Notes: generated from the letters alone by a model not told the origin. A stretch of 64,000 nt of DNA from Rhizobium rosettiformans (GCF_016806065.1 NZ_CP032405.1:2384001-2448000), one strand, 5' to 3'. Positions 1 to 10,250 are shown, numbered from the stretch's first letter. Program-made: numbers and translations.

Positions 1-194
1 ACCACCGTCCGCCGCTGCCGGCATCCTTTAGCAGCCCCGAGAATGGCCGCCTTCGTCCGGCGTTCATGCTCGACCCATGCCGCACGACAGCGATTGGCAC
101 GCGCCCAGAGATTGACGGAGGAACGGATCAACGGGCGATGCGCTGTCGAGGTTAAAGGCCACGTCGCGGCATAGTTCAGGGCTTCGAGGATCAT
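1..194 (-). CDS. Partial hypothetical protein, N-terminus only
   Basis: An open frame starts at an ATG (194-192) only three bases beyond the toxin stop codon and runs off the left edge of the window without a stop. It reads MILEALNYAATWPL, then an Arg/Ala-rich helical stretch ending RRTVV at the edge. The tight spacing suggests co-transcription with the toxin-antitoxin pair. The final basic stretch followed by hydrophobic residues could be the entry to a Rossmann fold, as in methyltransferase-like proteins, but that is a guess from a fragment. I cannot name it. The reading frame is favoured because of its position; no domain is visible. Confidence 0.45.
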   Translation of the reverse strand, partial: MILEALNYAATWPLTSTAHRPLIRSSVNLWARANRCRAAWVEHERRTKAAILGAAKGCRQRRTV

Positions 195-197
195 GTC

Positions 198-467
198 TTA
201 CCGATAGACGGAACAGCGATGGCCGATCTCGACCACAAGCACGATGAGTTTTCCGTCTTGGATATCGCAGATGATGCGGTAGTCGCCAACTGTGTAGCGC
301 CAATAGGCACCGAGTTTGCTCCCATGGAGCGGGTCTCCAAGGCTTCTGGGATTATCGTGTTTGGCAAGCCGCTCTTCCAGAAACCGTTTTATACGGCGGC
401 GAATGACAGGATCGAGTTTCTCGACCGTTTTCCGAACGGGCTGACGATACTCAATCGTCCAGGCCAC
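198..467 (-). CDS. RelE/ParE-family toxin
   Basis: An 89-residue basic protein of the RelE/ParE superfamily. These toxins either cleave mRNA on the ribosome (RelE-like) or poison gyrase (ParE-like). The pattern WTIEYRQPVRKTVEKLDP, a central DPLHGSKLGAYWRYTVGDYRI and the C-terminal VVEIGHR match the RelE fold, in which Arg and the terminal His/Arg residues contribute to activity. I place the start at a GTG (467-465) rather than the in-frame ATG at 491: a GAGGAG Shine-Dalgarno sits at 480-475, seven bases upstream of the GTG, and this gives the usual family N-terminus VAWTIEY. It overlaps the 3' end of the antitoxin gene by 17 bases, which implies translational coupling. Confidence 0.85.
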   Translation of the reverse strand: MAWTIEYRQPVRKTVEKLDPVIRRRIKRFLEERLAKHDNPRSLGDPLHGSKLGAYWRYTVGDYRIICDIQDGKLIVLVVEIGHRCSVYR

Positions 468-678
468 GCCAGAACTCCTCGGAACTGACAACCTTGTCTT
501 CGCCGCTCCTGATACGCTTCACGGCCTCGTCGGCAGCGGCGAGATCCTGGAGATTTTCAAGTTCGCGCTGAATCATCTGGCGCAGATAATCATCCGGCTC
601 CGCGCCGGCTTCCGAGGCGTATTCGACGATCAACTGATGCATTTCTTCCGGCATATCGAGCGTGACGCGCTTGTTCAT
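451..678 (-). CDS. Ribbon-helix-helix antitoxin of the RelE-type pair
   Basis: A 75-residue protein with N-terminus MNKRVTLDMPEEMHQLIVEYA, a short beta strand followed by two helices as in ribbon-helix-helix DNA-binding antitoxins of RelB/ParD type. The acidic C-terminus (SSEEFWRGLDD) would be the toxin-binding extension. It lies immediately upstream of and overlaps the toxin gene, the standard antitoxin-first order, so it should bind the toxin and repress the shared promoter. The region 679-831 between it and hisS must hold both divergent promoters. Confidence 0.85.
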   Translation of the reverse strand: MNKRVTLDMPEEMHQLIVEYASEAGAEPDDYLRQMIQRELENLQDLAAADEAVKRIRSGEDKVVSSEEFWRGLDD

Positions 679-831
679 CGGAGCGATCCCTGTTTCGAAG
701 CCTCAGCATACCAGTGAAAGCGCCCATTTTCCAGCATCCGCCCTCGCGCCCACCCGCCTTCGCCCTTGCCGCCAAATCCTTGATCCTCTAAGACACCGGC
801 ACCTTTTTGAAACGAAATTCCGGTTGTCATC

Positions 832-2322
832 ATGAGCGATAAGAACAAGAAGCCCCAGAAGCTGAAGGCCCGCCTGCCGCGCGGCTTCGTCGATCGCGAG
901 GCTGCCGACATCCGTGCTGCCAACCAGATGATGGAGACCATCCGCGAGGTCTATGAGCGCTATGGTTTCGACCCGATCGAGACCCCGCTCTTCGAGTATA
1001 CCGACGCACTCGGCAAGTTCCTGCCGGATTCGGACCGCCCGAACGAAGGCGTCTTCTCGCTGCAGGACGATGACGACCAGTGGATGTCGCTGCGCTACGA
1101 CCTGACCGCGCCCATGGCCCGCCATGTCGCGGAGAATTTTCAGGAAATCCAGCTGCCGTTCCGCACCTATCGTGCAGGCTATGTCTTCCGCAACGAGAAG
1201 CCGGGTCCTGGACGCTTCCGTCAGTTCATGCAGTTCGATGCAGACACTGTCGGCGCGCCGGGCGTCCAGTCCGATGCCGAAATGTGCATGATGATGGCCG
1301 ATACGCTGGAAGCGCTCGGCATCAAGCGCGGCGACTATGTGATCCGGGTCAACAACCGCAAGGTTTTTGACGGTGTGCTCGACTCTATCGGCTTGAGCGG
1401 CGATGAAAATGCTGCGCAGAGGCTGAATGTTTTGCGGGCTATCGACAAGCTCGACAAATTTGGATTGGACGGCGTCAAGTTGCTGCTCGGCGCAGGTCGT
1501 AAAGACGACAGCGGAGACTTCACCAGAGGCGCAGGCCTGAACGATACGCAGATCCAGTCGGTCTTGTCCTACCTTTCTGACGATGACTTCTACCCATCGA
1601 GCGACTTGTATGTTCAGGGGCAGAGCGAACTCATGCAGATAGAACAGCTAGTCACGGCTGCTGGCTATCAATCCGATCGCATCAAGATTGATCCGTCGGT
1701 AATTCGCGGTCTCGAATATTACACCGGCCCCGTCTACGAAGCCGAACTCACCTTCGACGTCACCAATGAAAAGGGCGAAAAGGTCGTCTTCGGCTCGGTC
1801 GGCGGCGGCGGACGGTATGATGGCCTCGTCTCGCGCTTCATGGGCCAGCCGGTGCCGGCCACCGGCTTTTCCATCGGCGTCTCGCGCCTGATGACGGCGC
1901 TCAAAAACCTCGGCAAGCTCGGCCAGGACGAAGTGCTTGGTCCGGTCCTCGTCACCGTCATGGATGGCGATGTCGAGAGCATGGGCCGCTACCAGCGCTT
2001 CACGCAAGCGCTGCGTGCCGAAGGCATCCGCGCCGAAATGTACCAGGGCAACTGGAAGAAATTCGGCAACCAGCTGAAATATGCCGACCGCCGCAATGCT
2101 CCCATTGCCATCATCCAGGGCGGCGACGAGCGCGCGCAAGGCGTCGTGCAGATCAAGGACCTGATCGAGGGCAAGCGCCTCTCCGGCGAGATCACCGACA
2201 ATGCCGAATGGCGCGAGGCGCGCGTGGCCCAGGAAGTCGTGGCCGAGGCGGACCTGGTCGCCAAGGTCAAGGAGATCCTGGCCGCCCAGGCGGAAGATCG
2301 CCGTCGGGCGAAGGGTGTTTGA
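832..2322 (+). CDS. hisS: Histidyl-tRNA synthetase
   Basis: A 496-residue class II aminoacyl-tRNA synthetase that charges tRNA-His with histidine in the cytoplasm. Motif 2 is seen as [14 protein letters not shown] from about residue 119, the histidine-binding RGLEYYTGP from about residue 292, and motif 3 as GFSIGVSRL, followed by a C-terminal anticodon-binding domain. Length is close to other rhizobial HisRS proteins. The gene heads a cluster with hisZ and hisG. The stretch 1370-1710, coding the insertion domain between motif 2 and the histidine-binding loop, uses noticeably rarer codons (AGA, AGG, ATA, CTA, several TTG) than the flanks. Confidence 0.97.
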   Translation: MSDKNKKPQKLKARLPRGFVDREAADIRAANQMMETIREVYERYGFDPIETPLFEYTDALGKFLPDSDRPNEGVFSLQDDDDQWMSLRYDLTAPMARHVAENFQEIQLPFRTYRAGYVFRNEKPGPGRFRQFMQFDADTVGAPGVQSDAEMCMMMADTLEALGIKRGDYVIRVNNRKVFDGVLDSIGLSGDENAAQRLNVLRAIDKLDKFGLDGVKLLLGAGRKDDSGDFTRGAGLNDTQIQSVLSYLSDDDFYPSSDLYVQGQSELMQIEQLVTAAGYQSDRIKIDPSVIRGLEYYTGPVYEAELTFDVTNEKGEKVVFGSVGGGGRYDGLVSRFMGQPVPATGFSIGVSRLMTALKNLGKLGQDEVLGPVLVTVMDGDVESMGRYQRFTQALRAEGIRAEMYQGNWKKFGNQLKYADRRNAPIAIIQGGDERAQGVVQIKDLIEGKRLSGEITDNAEWREARVAQEVVAEADLVAKVKEILAAQAEDRRRAKGV

Positions 2323-2338
2323 GTTGAGTTCGTGGTTT

Positions 2339-2463
2339 TACCCCCCTCTGTCACTTCGTGACATCTCCCCCACAAGGGGGGAGAGTGGGGTCAGCGCGAG
2401 AGGTCGGCCCCAACCCGCTCTCCCCCCTTGTGGGGGAGATGCCCGGCAGGGCAGAGGGGGGTA
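2339..2463. repeat. RIME-type palindromic intergenic element between hisS and hisZ
   Basis: A 125-base element with near-complete dyad symmetry. The outer arms are TACCCCCCTCTG (2339-2350) and CAGAGGGGGGTA (2452-2463); inner arms are CATCTCCCCCACAAGGGG and its complement around 2425. It resembles the Rhizobium intergenic mosaic elements, which are mobile-looking palindromes found between genes and transcribed into long hairpins. It lies inside the likely hisS-hisZ transcript, so it may affect RNA stability or attenuate downstream expression. Confidence 0.8.
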
Positions 2464-2487
2464 TCAACACATTCCAGGTTCAATTCC

Positions 2488-3609
2488 ATGCCCCTGACCG
2501 ACATGCCCGATTTCGCCGGCACCATCCTGCAAGAATTCACATCCCGCGGCACGACCCGCGTCGATACGCCCGTGATCCAGCCGGCGGCGCCCTTCCTCGA
2601 TATGGCCGGCGAGGACCTGCGTCGTCGCATCTTCCTCACCGAAAACGAGCGCGGCGAAAGCTTGTGCCTGCGTCCGGAATTCACCATCCCCGTCTGCCTC
2701 CGCCACATCGAAACCGCGACCGGCACGCCGAAGCGTTATGCCTATCTCGGCGAAGTCTTCCGCCAGCGCCGCGAAGGCCCGCAGGAATTCTACCAAGCCG
2801 GCATTGAGGATCTCGGTGACATCGCCGTTGCCGCCTCGGATGCCCGCGCGATTTCAGACAGCGTCGCCATCCTTACCCGACTGCTGCCGACAAAGCCGCT
2901 CACAGTCACCCTTGGCGACCAGTCGGTCTTCGAAGCCGTGGTCAAGGCGCTCGGTCTGCCCGCCGGCTGGCAGAAGCGCCTGATCCAGGCTTTCGGCAAT
3001 TCCGCCCAGATCGAGCAGCTGCTGCGCACTCTGGCGACCCCGACGCCTGTGCCGGGTCTCGATCCGCAAGTTTCCGCACTCCTCGCCAAGGGAGATCAGG
3101 AGGCCCTGATCGCCCATATCGATCAAACCATGCAGGAAACCGGCTATCTCACTAATGCCAGCCGCACGCCGGCCGAGATCGCCCGCCGTCTGAAGGAAAA
3201 GCTGGAGCTCTCGGAGACTCGCCTTGATGGCGCCGCCCTGCTGCTGCTGCGCGAATTCCTCTCGCTCGAACTGCCGCTTGCCGATGCCTCGGCCGCCCTT
3301 GCCGGCTTTGCCGATGCCGCAGGCCTGAAGCTTGGGGCAGCACTCAGCCGCTTCGACGAACGCGTTGCGGCACTCGCCAGCACGGGCGTCGATCTCGATC
3401 GGATCACCTACCGCGCCGCCTTCGGTCGTCCGCTGGATTATTACACCGGCCTCGTCTTCGAGGTCGCGGTGAAGGGGAAACCCGCAGTCCTCGCCGGCGG
3501 TGGCCGCTTCGACCGGCTGCTCACCCTGCTTGGCGCCGAGACGCATATTCCGGCCGTCGGCTTCTCGCTCTGGCTGGATCGCATCGAAACCGAGAGGAGC
3601 GCGTCATGA
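2488..3609 (+). CDS. hisZ: ATP phosphoribosyltransferase regulatory subunit
   Basis: A 373-residue HisRS-like paralogue lacking the anticodon-binding domain. HisZ pairs with the short form of HisG to catalyse and feedback-regulate the first step of histidine synthesis. Class II-like motifs are present ([17 protein letters not shown], then [12 protein letters not shown] and [14 protein letters not shown]). The ATG at 2488 follows directly after the palindromic repeat; an in-frame upstream ATG at 2428 lies inside the repeat and is unlikely. The stop codon overlaps the hisG start (ATGA at 3606-3609), so the two subunits are translationally coupled. Confidence 0.95.
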   Translation: MPLTDMPDFAGTILQEFTSRGTTRVDTPVIQPAAPFLDMAGEDLRRRIFLTENERGESLCLRPEFTIPVCLRHIETATGTPKRYAYLGEVFRQRREGPQEFYQAGIEDLGDIAVAASDARAISDSVAILTRLLPTKPLTVTLGDQSVFEAVVKALGLPAGWQKRLIQAFGNSAQIEQLLRTLATPTPVPGLDPQVSALLAKGDQEALIAHIDQTMQETGYLTNASRTPAEIARRLKEKLELSETRLDGAALLLLREFLSLELPLADASAALAGFADAAGLKLGAALSRFDERVAALASTGVDLDRITYRAAFGRPLDYYTGLVFEVAVKGKPAVLAGGGRFDRLLTLLGAETHIPAVGFSLWLDRIETERSAS

Positions 3610-4301
3610 CCATCACCATCGGTCTGCCCTCCAAGGGCCGCATGAAGGACGATGCTTCCGCGATCTTCGAGCGCGCGGGAATGAAGATTGTCGCCGTCGG
3701 CAACGACCGCTCCTATCGCGGCCGCGTCGAAGGTTTTGATGATGTCGAGATCGCCTATCTCTCGGCCTCCGAGATCTCGCGCGAGATCGGCAATGGCACG
3801 GTCGATTTCGGCGTCACCGGCGAAGACCTGATCCGCGAGGGGCTCGCCGAAGCTGATGCCCGCGTCGAGATCGCGGCTCGCCTCGGCTTCGGCCATGCCG
3901 ATGTCGTCGTCGCCGTCCCCGAGATCTGGTACGACGTCGATACCATGGCTGACCTCGGCGATGTCGCCGCCGAATTCCGCACCCGCCATGGCCGCCGGCT
4001 CGCCATCGCCACCAAATACTGGCGCCTGACCCAGCAGCATTTTTCCGGCAGCCACGGCATCCAGCTCTATCGCATCGTCGAAAGCCTGGGCGCCACCGAA
4101 GGCGCGCCCGCTGCCGGCCAAGCCGATATCATCGTCGACATCACCTCGACCGGCTCGACTTTGCGCGCCAATCACCTGAAGGTGCTCTCCGATGGCGTCA
4201 TCCTGCGCTCCGAGGCCTGCCTCGTGCGGGCAAGGAAGCCGGAGCACGAGGGTAATGAGATGATCGGCCGTATCATCGAGGCTGTGCGCGGCGTACTCTG
4301 A
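3606..4301 (+). CDS. hisG: ATP phosphoribosyltransferase, short catalytic subunit
   Basis: A 231-residue HisG of the short type, which needs HisZ for activity. It condenses ATP and PRPP to phosphoribosyl-ATP, committing flux to histidine. It begins [13 protein letters not shown], and the PRPP-binding loop is visible as [17 protein letters not shown] near the C-terminus. It lacks the C-terminal ACT-like regulatory domain of long HisG proteins, consistent with the presence of hisZ. The other his genes are not in this window. Confidence 0.96.
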   Translation: MTITIGLPSKGRMKDDASAIFERAGMKIVAVGNDRSYRGRVEGFDDVEIAYLSASEISREIGNGTVDFGVTGEDLIREGLAEADARVEIAARLGFGHADVVVAVPEIWYDVDTMADLGDVAAEFRTRHGRRLAIATKYWRLTQQHFSGSHGIQLYRIVESLGATEGAPAAGQADIIVDITSTGSTLRANHLKVLSDGVILRSEACLVRARKPEHEGNEMIGRIIEAVRGVL

Positions 4302-4315
4302 GTCTGCTTGAGATT

Positions 4316-4429
4316 TGCCCCTCACCCTGACCCTCTCCCCGCGAGCGGGGAGAGGGGACTGCAGGCCTTGGCGGGTTCGTCCTTCTCCCCGCCTGCGAGG
4401 AGAAGGTGCCGGCAGGCGGATGAGGGGCA
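4316..4429. repeat. Second RIME-like palindromic element, after hisG
   Basis: Outer inverted arms TGCCCCTCA (4316-4324) and TGAGGGGCA (4421-4429) enclose two internal hairpins, CTCTCCCCGCGAGCGGGGAGAG (4332-4353, described by its arms) and CCTTCTCC / GGAGAAGG (4381-4406). The composition and architecture are related to the element at 2339-2463. It sits downstream of hisG and before the intrinsic terminator. Confidence 0.75.
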
Positions 4430-4454
4430 TTTTCAGAACATAACTCTCACTCAC

Positions 4455-4492
4455 GAAAAAACCCGCCGGATCGCTCCAGCGGGTTTCTTTTT
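4455..4492. terminator. Bidirectional intrinsic terminator between hisG and the doxX-type gene
   Basis: The stem ACCCGC (4461-4466) pairs with GCGGGT (4479-4484), preceded by a run of six A (4456-4461) and followed by TTCTTTTT. A-rich and T-rich flanks on either side suit termination of the two convergent genes. Confidence 0.8.
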
Positions 4493-4511
4493 GCCTTGTG
4501 GGGCAGGGATA

Positions 4512-4961
4512 TCAGGCTGCGACGGCCTGGGCCGAACCGCGGCGGGCGTCGATCGAGTAGGCGCCGGCGCCGACGATGGCGAGAGCGATATAGCCGCCAG
4601 CCAGCGTGACGTTCTTCATCACCATGATCTGGTTCAGGGTGTTGATCCAGCCGAGTGCGCCTTCCGGCCAGCCTTCGATGGCAACGGTGCCGGTGTGGAA
4701 GACGAGACCGGTGAACACGCAGAAGAGAGCGATGGTCCAGGCGGTGATCTTGGTCTGGAAGCCGACGAGGATGAAGAGACCGGCAACCAGCTCATAGAGA
4801 CCGGCGGCATAGGCCAGAAGGTCGGCGGCGGGAAGGCCTGCGCCGGAGATCATGCCGGCAGTGCCGGCCGGATCGGTCAGCTTGCCGAAGCCGGACATGA
4901 TGAACATGAATGAGAGAAGGATACGGACGAGAACGAGAAGGCCGTTATTGGTCGCGGACAT
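4512..4961 (-). CDS. DoxX family membrane protein
   Basis: A 149-residue integral membrane protein with four predicted hydrophobic helices (residues about 8-25, 48-67, 72-92 and 112-135) and the DoxX-family beginning LVRILLSFMFIMSGFGKLTDP. DoxX relatives are membrane subunits linked to thiosulfate:quinone oxidoreductase or to redox stress in other bacteria, but the function of this paralogue cannot be assigned from sequence. It is a single gene between a terminator and a divergent glutathione transferase gene. Confidence 0.85.
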   Translation of the reverse strand: MSATNNGLLVLVRILLSFMFIMSGFGKLTDPAGTAGMISGAGLPAADLLAYAAGLYELVAGLFILVGFQTKITAWTIALFCVFTGLVFHTGTVAIEGWPEGALGWINTLNQIMVMKNVTLAGGYIALAIVGAGAYSIDARRGSAQAVAA

Positions 4962-5184
4962 GGGGGAACTCCGTTGAGCGTTGACGCTGAAACCCCCATC
5001 GGTGGCGGCCTCAGTCAGTGCCGCCTTGATGCATGCTTTTTTGTCGCAGGCATAGGTAAACAGTCTTTGACTGATCGTTCACAAAAATGAAACGCTCAAA
5101 GCGGTTTCGTTCTCCGCCGAACCCTTCCCGTCGTCGCCCGCGCTCCCTACCTTTGCCCTGTCAAACCGCAAAGGAGCCTCCCCC

Positions 5185-5892
5185 ATGGCAGATCTTTCGA
5201 CCTTTCCCATCACCGCCAAATGGCCGTCCGCCGATCCCGGCATCATCCAGCTCTATTCCCTGCCGACCCCGAACGGCGTGAAAGTCTCCATCGCTCTGGA
5301 AGAGCTCGGGCTCGCCTATGAACCGCATCTGGTGGATTTCGGCAGTAACGCGCAGAAGAGCCCTGAATTCGTCTCGCTCAATCCGAATGGTCGCATACCC
5401 GCCCTGATCGATCCCAATGGCCCGGACGGCAAGCCGATCGGCCTCTTCGAGTCCGGTGCGATCCTGATCTATCTCGCCGACAAGACCGGCAAGCTGCTCC
5501 CCAAGGACGGCGCAGCCCGTTATACGGTCCTGCAATGGTTGATGTTCCAGATGGGCGGTGTCGGCCCGATGTTCGGCCAGTATGGCCACTTCTACAAATT
5601 TGCCGCCGACAAGGTGAAGAACAATCCCTATCCGGCGGAGCGCTATCGTGACGAGACCCGCCGCCTGCTGGGCGTGCTGGAGGCTGCTCTTGCGAAGGGG
5701 CCGTGGTTGACGGGAGAGGACTACACCATTGCCGACATCGCCACCTGGCCCTGGGTCCGTTGCCTGAAGGTTTTCTACGACGGCGAGGAGGATATCGGCC
5801 TTGCCGATTTCCCGCGCGTGCTTGACTGGTGGGCGAGGGCCGAAGCCCGCCCGGCGAGCCAGAAGGGCCTGAACATACCGTCGCGAGACTGA
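5185..5892 (+). CDS. Glutathione S-transferase, YghU/YfcG-like
   Basis: A 235-residue cytosolic glutathione transferase. The N-terminal thioredoxin-like domain carries LYSLPTPNGVKVSIALEEL, SLNPNGRIPALIDP and the glutathione-binding FESGAILIYLADK; the all-helical C-terminal domain follows with GPWLTGEDYTIADIATWPWV. The TPNG motif is typical of the bacterial Nu-class enzymes, which act as disulfide-bond reductases or peroxidases rather than classic conjugating enzymes. A Shine-Dalgarno AAAGGAG precedes the ATG. It appears monocistronic, with a hairpin downstream. Confidence 0.93.
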   Translation: MADLSTFPITAKWPSADPGIIQLYSLPTPNGVKVSIALEELGLAYEPHLVDFGSNAQKSPEFVSLNPNGRIPALIDPNGPDGKPIGLFESGAILIYLADKTGKLLPKDGAARYTVLQWLMFQMGGVGPMFGQYGHFYKFAADKVKNNPYPAERYRDETRRLLGVLEAALAKGPWLTGEDYTIADIATWPWVRCLKVFYDGEEDIGLADFPRVLDWWARAEARPASQKGLNIPSRD

Positions 5893-5907
5893 GACGGTAT
5901 CAAATCC

Positions 5908-5943
5908 TCAGAGAAGGTGCCGGATCACGGCGCCTTCTCTGAC
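5908..5943 (+). terminator. Hairpin after the glutathione transferase gene
   Basis: GAGAAGGTGCCG (5911-5922) pairs with CGGCGCCTTCTC (5928-5939) with a short ATCA-type loop, giving about 12 pairs including one G-U. There is no clear T-run, so it may terminate weakly or only stabilise the 3' end of the convergent transcripts. Confidence 0.55.
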
Positions 5944-5959
5944 TTCGCCCTCAGAAGGC

Positions 5960-6655
5960 TCAACTCGGCGTGACGGATGCGGTCGTCGGCAGTTGAAAAC
6001 GCGGGAAGATAAACAGGCCGACCATGTTGCCGCCGCTGCCTTCGAATCCGGAGGACTCGCCGATGCAGAATACCGGTTGCCGGTGCTGGGCGCCCGACAC
6101 AATGGTGGTCGAATAGCAGAAGCGCGACGGCTGTGTTGCCGCCTGTTCGAATAGGCGCAGGATATGGCCGCGATCCGTCTGATCATAGCAGCGCATCACG
6201 GTCAGCAGGCCGCATTCATGGTTTTCGAGGCCATGCAGGCTGCGTGCATGGTTCCCGAGCTTCAGCAGGCCGTTGGTCAGGTCGCCGGTCCAGTCCTCGG
6301 ACAGTCCGAAACGGCAGGCATGCTGCCCCAGCAGGCCGTTTCCATCCTGTTCGCTCACCGTGAAGGTGGTCGCAAGATTGGCATTTGCTATTTTGAACAA
6401 GGCGTTCCCCAAGTCGATAGCCAGAACTGGCCCCAATTTCCCCGGCCCGAAGTATGTGACCCCGCAGCCGACCCCATCCGGCCGAAACCGAAAACGCCGG
6501 CGAGCGGATGCCCGTTCACCAGGTTCTTCAAGCGGTCCGCCAGAACCGCAGACACCGTGCTTCCGTCCATCGGGACCACACGACGTTGACGCTGAGACCT
6601 TGCGGCGGATCCGAAAGGTCAGCAGGCGTAAAACACCGTCGCGAGTTGCCCCCAA
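5960..6655 (-). CDS. Hypothetical protein, possibly frameshifted near its N-terminus
   Basis: The downstream two thirds of this frame (about 6440 to 5960) reads like a real protein: LGPVLAIDLGNALFKIANANLA, then CRFGLSEDWTGDL, and a C-terminus with RFCYSTTIVSG, VFCIGESSGFEG and GLFIFPRF. The first 60 to 70 residues are Arg/Gly rich and look like an out-of-frame reading, whereas another frame at 6579-6480 gives a more protein-like MDGSTVSAVLADRLKNLV. Either the true start lies downstream at a non-ATG codon, or there is a frameshift near 6480. I do not recognise the family; a small sensory domain is conceivable. No operon partner is visible. Confidence 0.45.
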   Translation of the reverse strand: MGATRDGVLRLLTFRIRRKVSASTSCGPDGRKHGVCGSGGPLEEPGERASARRRFRFRPDGVGCGVTYFGPGKLGPVLAIDLGNALFKIANANLATTFTVSEQDGNGLLGQHACRFGLSEDWTGDLTNGLLKLGNHARSLHGLENHECGLLTVMRCYDQTDRGHILRLFEQAATQPSRFCYSTTIVSGAQHRQPVFCIGESSGFEGSGGNMVGLFIFPRFQLPTTASVTPS

Positions 6656-7096
6656 TCGCCACGATGTGTGCCCCTTGCGCGCAAGCTAGAGAAGGCTTTC
6701 AACCGACTCCCACAAGAAGGTTGAAGAAGAAAATCTTGCACGCATCGGAATTAACAGTTTCGATACCATGATTTATTCAGCGTGAAAACGGTTCATGTCC
6801 CGAATTGGTGCAGGAACTGTGTCAATTCCAAAAGCACTAAATATTAGAATAATATAAAATTAAGAATTTCGAAGAAGGTCTTTTCGCCGATGTGACTTGC
6901 GAACACATCCGGTGCAACGCAACTTGTTATACGATGCTGACCACTGTCAACTGCCCGCAGGCCGATACAGCTTGGCCATCTTTGGATCTATCAACGAGAA
7001 GTACGAGAGAAGGCGGGTCGAGGGAATCCCCGGTTGTGCTGGTGGTAAACGCGAATAAGATAATGGTCCGAAGTTCGGTCGAGGGGAGTGGTCTGG
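6656..7096. other. Gene-free, partly AT-rich interval
   Basis: About 440 bases with no convincing gene. The part 6690-6890 is much richer in A+T than the rest of the window (for example the run around 6838-6870, AAATATTAGAATAATATAAA). It must contain the promoter of the lytic transglycosylase gene. An open frame at 6892-7197 on the plus strand lacks codon bias and is not counted as a gene. Confidence 0.6.
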
Positions 7097-8020
7097 ATGG
7101 ATGTCACGCGGCGAGCCCTCATCCTGACGGGTATAATTCTCGTGACTGCGGCTGCATCCGCGCCGTCAAGCGCGCGGGCCGAGCCGTCCGCCGATGAGCC
7201 GGAATGTCTTTATGAGGGAACCTATGGCTCATCTTCGCTGTGCATCAGGCGAGACACGTTCAACGCCGATCTCTGCGGTGCGATCGAACATTTGTCGGTG
7301 GCACATGACGTGCCGCCTTCGTTTTTTGCGCGCCTGATCTGGCGGGAAAGCCTTTTCAGGCCGGAAGCGGTCAGTCCGAAAGGGGCGGAAGGCATCGCCC
7401 AGTTCATGCCCGGCACGGCGCGCATGCGCGGGCTGTCCAACAGCTTTGACGTTCTGGACGCGCTCGATGCCTCCGCCGCCTATCTTGGCGAGTTGAAAAC
7501 GCGCTTTGGCAATTTCGGCTTTGCTGCCGCGGCCTATAATGCAGGCGAATACGGGTTTTCCCGGTACCTCACCACCGAACGCCTGCCCATCGAAACGCGC
7601 GATTATGTCTTCGCCATCACCGGTGCCACCGTCGAGATGTGGCGGGACAAGCCACCGGAGATCGTGGCGCCGGCGCTTGATGAAGCCTCCAGCTTTCAAG
7701 ATGCTTGCGTGGTGCTCGCCGACAAGCGCCGGATGAAGGAGCCGGTATTTGCAGGCTCGGCCGATTGGGCGCCCTGGGGCGTGCAATTGGCCGGGCATTT
7801 CCGGCCAGCCGTGGTCGATCAGCTGTTCACCCAAGCCATCAGCCGGCTGCCGGCACCGCTCAATGCCGAGCGCGCGCTCATCGTGCGCCAGCGCGGCGGC
7901 AATTTCGGCTACAGCCCGCGTTACGCCGCAAGGATCGGCCGCGAGACCCGTGCCGAAGCGAACAGGCTCTGCGCCGAGATCCGGGCCGCAGGTGGCTATT
8001 GCACGGTTCTCAGGAACTAG
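7097..8020 (+). CDS. Secreted lytic transglycosylase (SLT domain)
   Basis: A 307-residue periplasmic murein hydrolase that would cleave peptidoglycan glycan strands to 1,6-anhydromuropeptides. An N-terminal signal peptide (VTRRALILTGIILVTAAASA, cleavage near ARA-EP) is followed by an SLT domain with catalytic Glu84 in IWRESLFRPEAVS, then GAEGIAQFMPGTA and AAAYNAGEYG. The C-terminal segment from about residue 230 resembles a SPOR-like repeat (VRQRGGNFGYSPRYAARIGRE). I chose the ATG at 7097, ten bases after GAGGGG, over the GTG at 7088, which is too close to that site. Downstream is a strong hairpin at 8075. Confidence 0.92.
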   Translation: MDVTRRALILTGIILVTAAASAPSSARAEPSADEPECLYEGTYGSSSLCIRRDTFNADLCGAIEHLSVAHDVPPSFFARLIWRESLFRPEAVSPKGAEGIAQFMPGTARMRGLSNSFDVLDALDASAAYLGELKTRFGNFGFAAAAYNAGEYGFSRYLTTERLPIETRDYVFAITGATVEMWRDKPPEIVAPALDEASSFQDACVVLADKRRMKEPVFAGSADWAPWGVQLAGHFRPAVVDQLFTQAISRLPAPLNAERALIVRQRGGNFGYSPRYAARIGRETRAEANRLCAEIRAAGGYCTVLRN

Positions 8021-8074
8021 AGCTGCAACGAAGGGAAGTCCGAGGGCTCCCGATCCCATCCTCGCACAAAACAA

Positions 8075-8100
8075 AAGGGCGGCCCGAGGGCCGCCCTTCC
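8075..8100. terminator. Strong GC hairpin between the transglycosylase gene and groEL
   Basis: A perfect ten-base stem AAGGGCGGCC (8075-8084) and GGCCGCCCTT (8089-8098) with a CGAG loop, preceded by an A-rich run (ACAAAACAAAA). On the minus strand the hairpin is followed by TTTTGTTTTGT, so it suits termination of groESL as well as of the opposing gene. Confidence 0.8.
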
Positions 8101-8130
8101 GAAAGACTGAACCGGATGGCTCAGATGTCA

Positions 8131-8164
8131 GACCCGATAGGTCCTACATCATGTCCATGCCGCC
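8131..8164. repeat. Degenerate duplicate of the groEL 3' end
   Basis: These 34 bases match 8231-8264 at 32 of 34 positions, exactly 100 bases away. On the minus strand the copy encodes GGMDMM followed by TAG, mirroring the true groEL terminus GGMDMM followed by TAA plus the bases just after its stop codon. It is a non-coding remnant of a local duplication or of recombination with a second groEL copy. Confidence 0.8.
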
Positions 8165-8165
8165 T

Positions 8166-8190
8166 GTTCAGCGCGCTTGACGCGCTGAAC
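8166..8190. repeat. Perfect 10-bp hairpin between the groEL end and its duplicate
   Basis: GTTCAGCGCG (8166-8175) and CGCGCTGAAC (8181-8190) with a five-base loop. There is no T-run on either side, so it is probably an RNA 3'-end stabiliser or a recombination relic rather than a terminator. Confidence 0.6.
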
Positions 8191-8243
8191 CACTTTAGGT
8201 GATGGGCGGCTTTTCTGGACCCGATGGTAAGACCCGATGGGTC

Positions 8244-9902
<1,659 letters not shown>

Positions 9903-9953
9903 CTAGCCCATTGTTGACTTGGTTAAATATGAAGAGGGGTGATCGCGCTGAAA

Positions 9954-10250
9954 TCAGCCGATGACGCCCATGATGTCGGCTTCCTTCATGATCAGCAGGT
10001 CGACGCCATCGAGCTTGACCTCGGTGCCGGACCACTTGCCGAACAGGACGCGATCGCCGACCTTGACGTCGAGAGCAACCTGCTTGCCGCTTTCGTCGCG
10101 GGCGCCCGGGCCAACAGCGATGACTTCGCCTTCGGCCGGCTTTTCCTTGGCGGTGTCGGGAATGATGATGCCGCCCTTGGTCTTTTCTTCAGACTCAACG
10201 CGCTTGACTACAACGCGGTCATGAAGCGGACGGAAAGTTGTGCTTGCCAT
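9954..10250 (-). CDS. groS: Co-chaperonin GroES (10 kDa)
   Basis: A 98-residue co-chaperonin that caps GroEL. It begins [24 protein letters not shown] and contains the mobile loop region [16 protein letters not shown] and [19 protein letters not shown]. It is the first gene of the groESL operon, with the CIRCE element about 60 bases upstream of the ATG. Confidence 0.98.
   Translation of the reverse strand: MASTTFRPLHDRVVVKRVESEEKTKGGIIIPDTAKEKPAEGEVIAVGPGARDESGKQVALDVKVGDRVLFGKWSGTEVKLDGVDLLIMKEADIMGVIG

Noticed and set aside
6892..7197. Small plus-strand frame in the AT-rich gap
   Set aside because: No ribosome-binding site of note, no codon bias, and it overlaps the start of the lytic transglycosylase.
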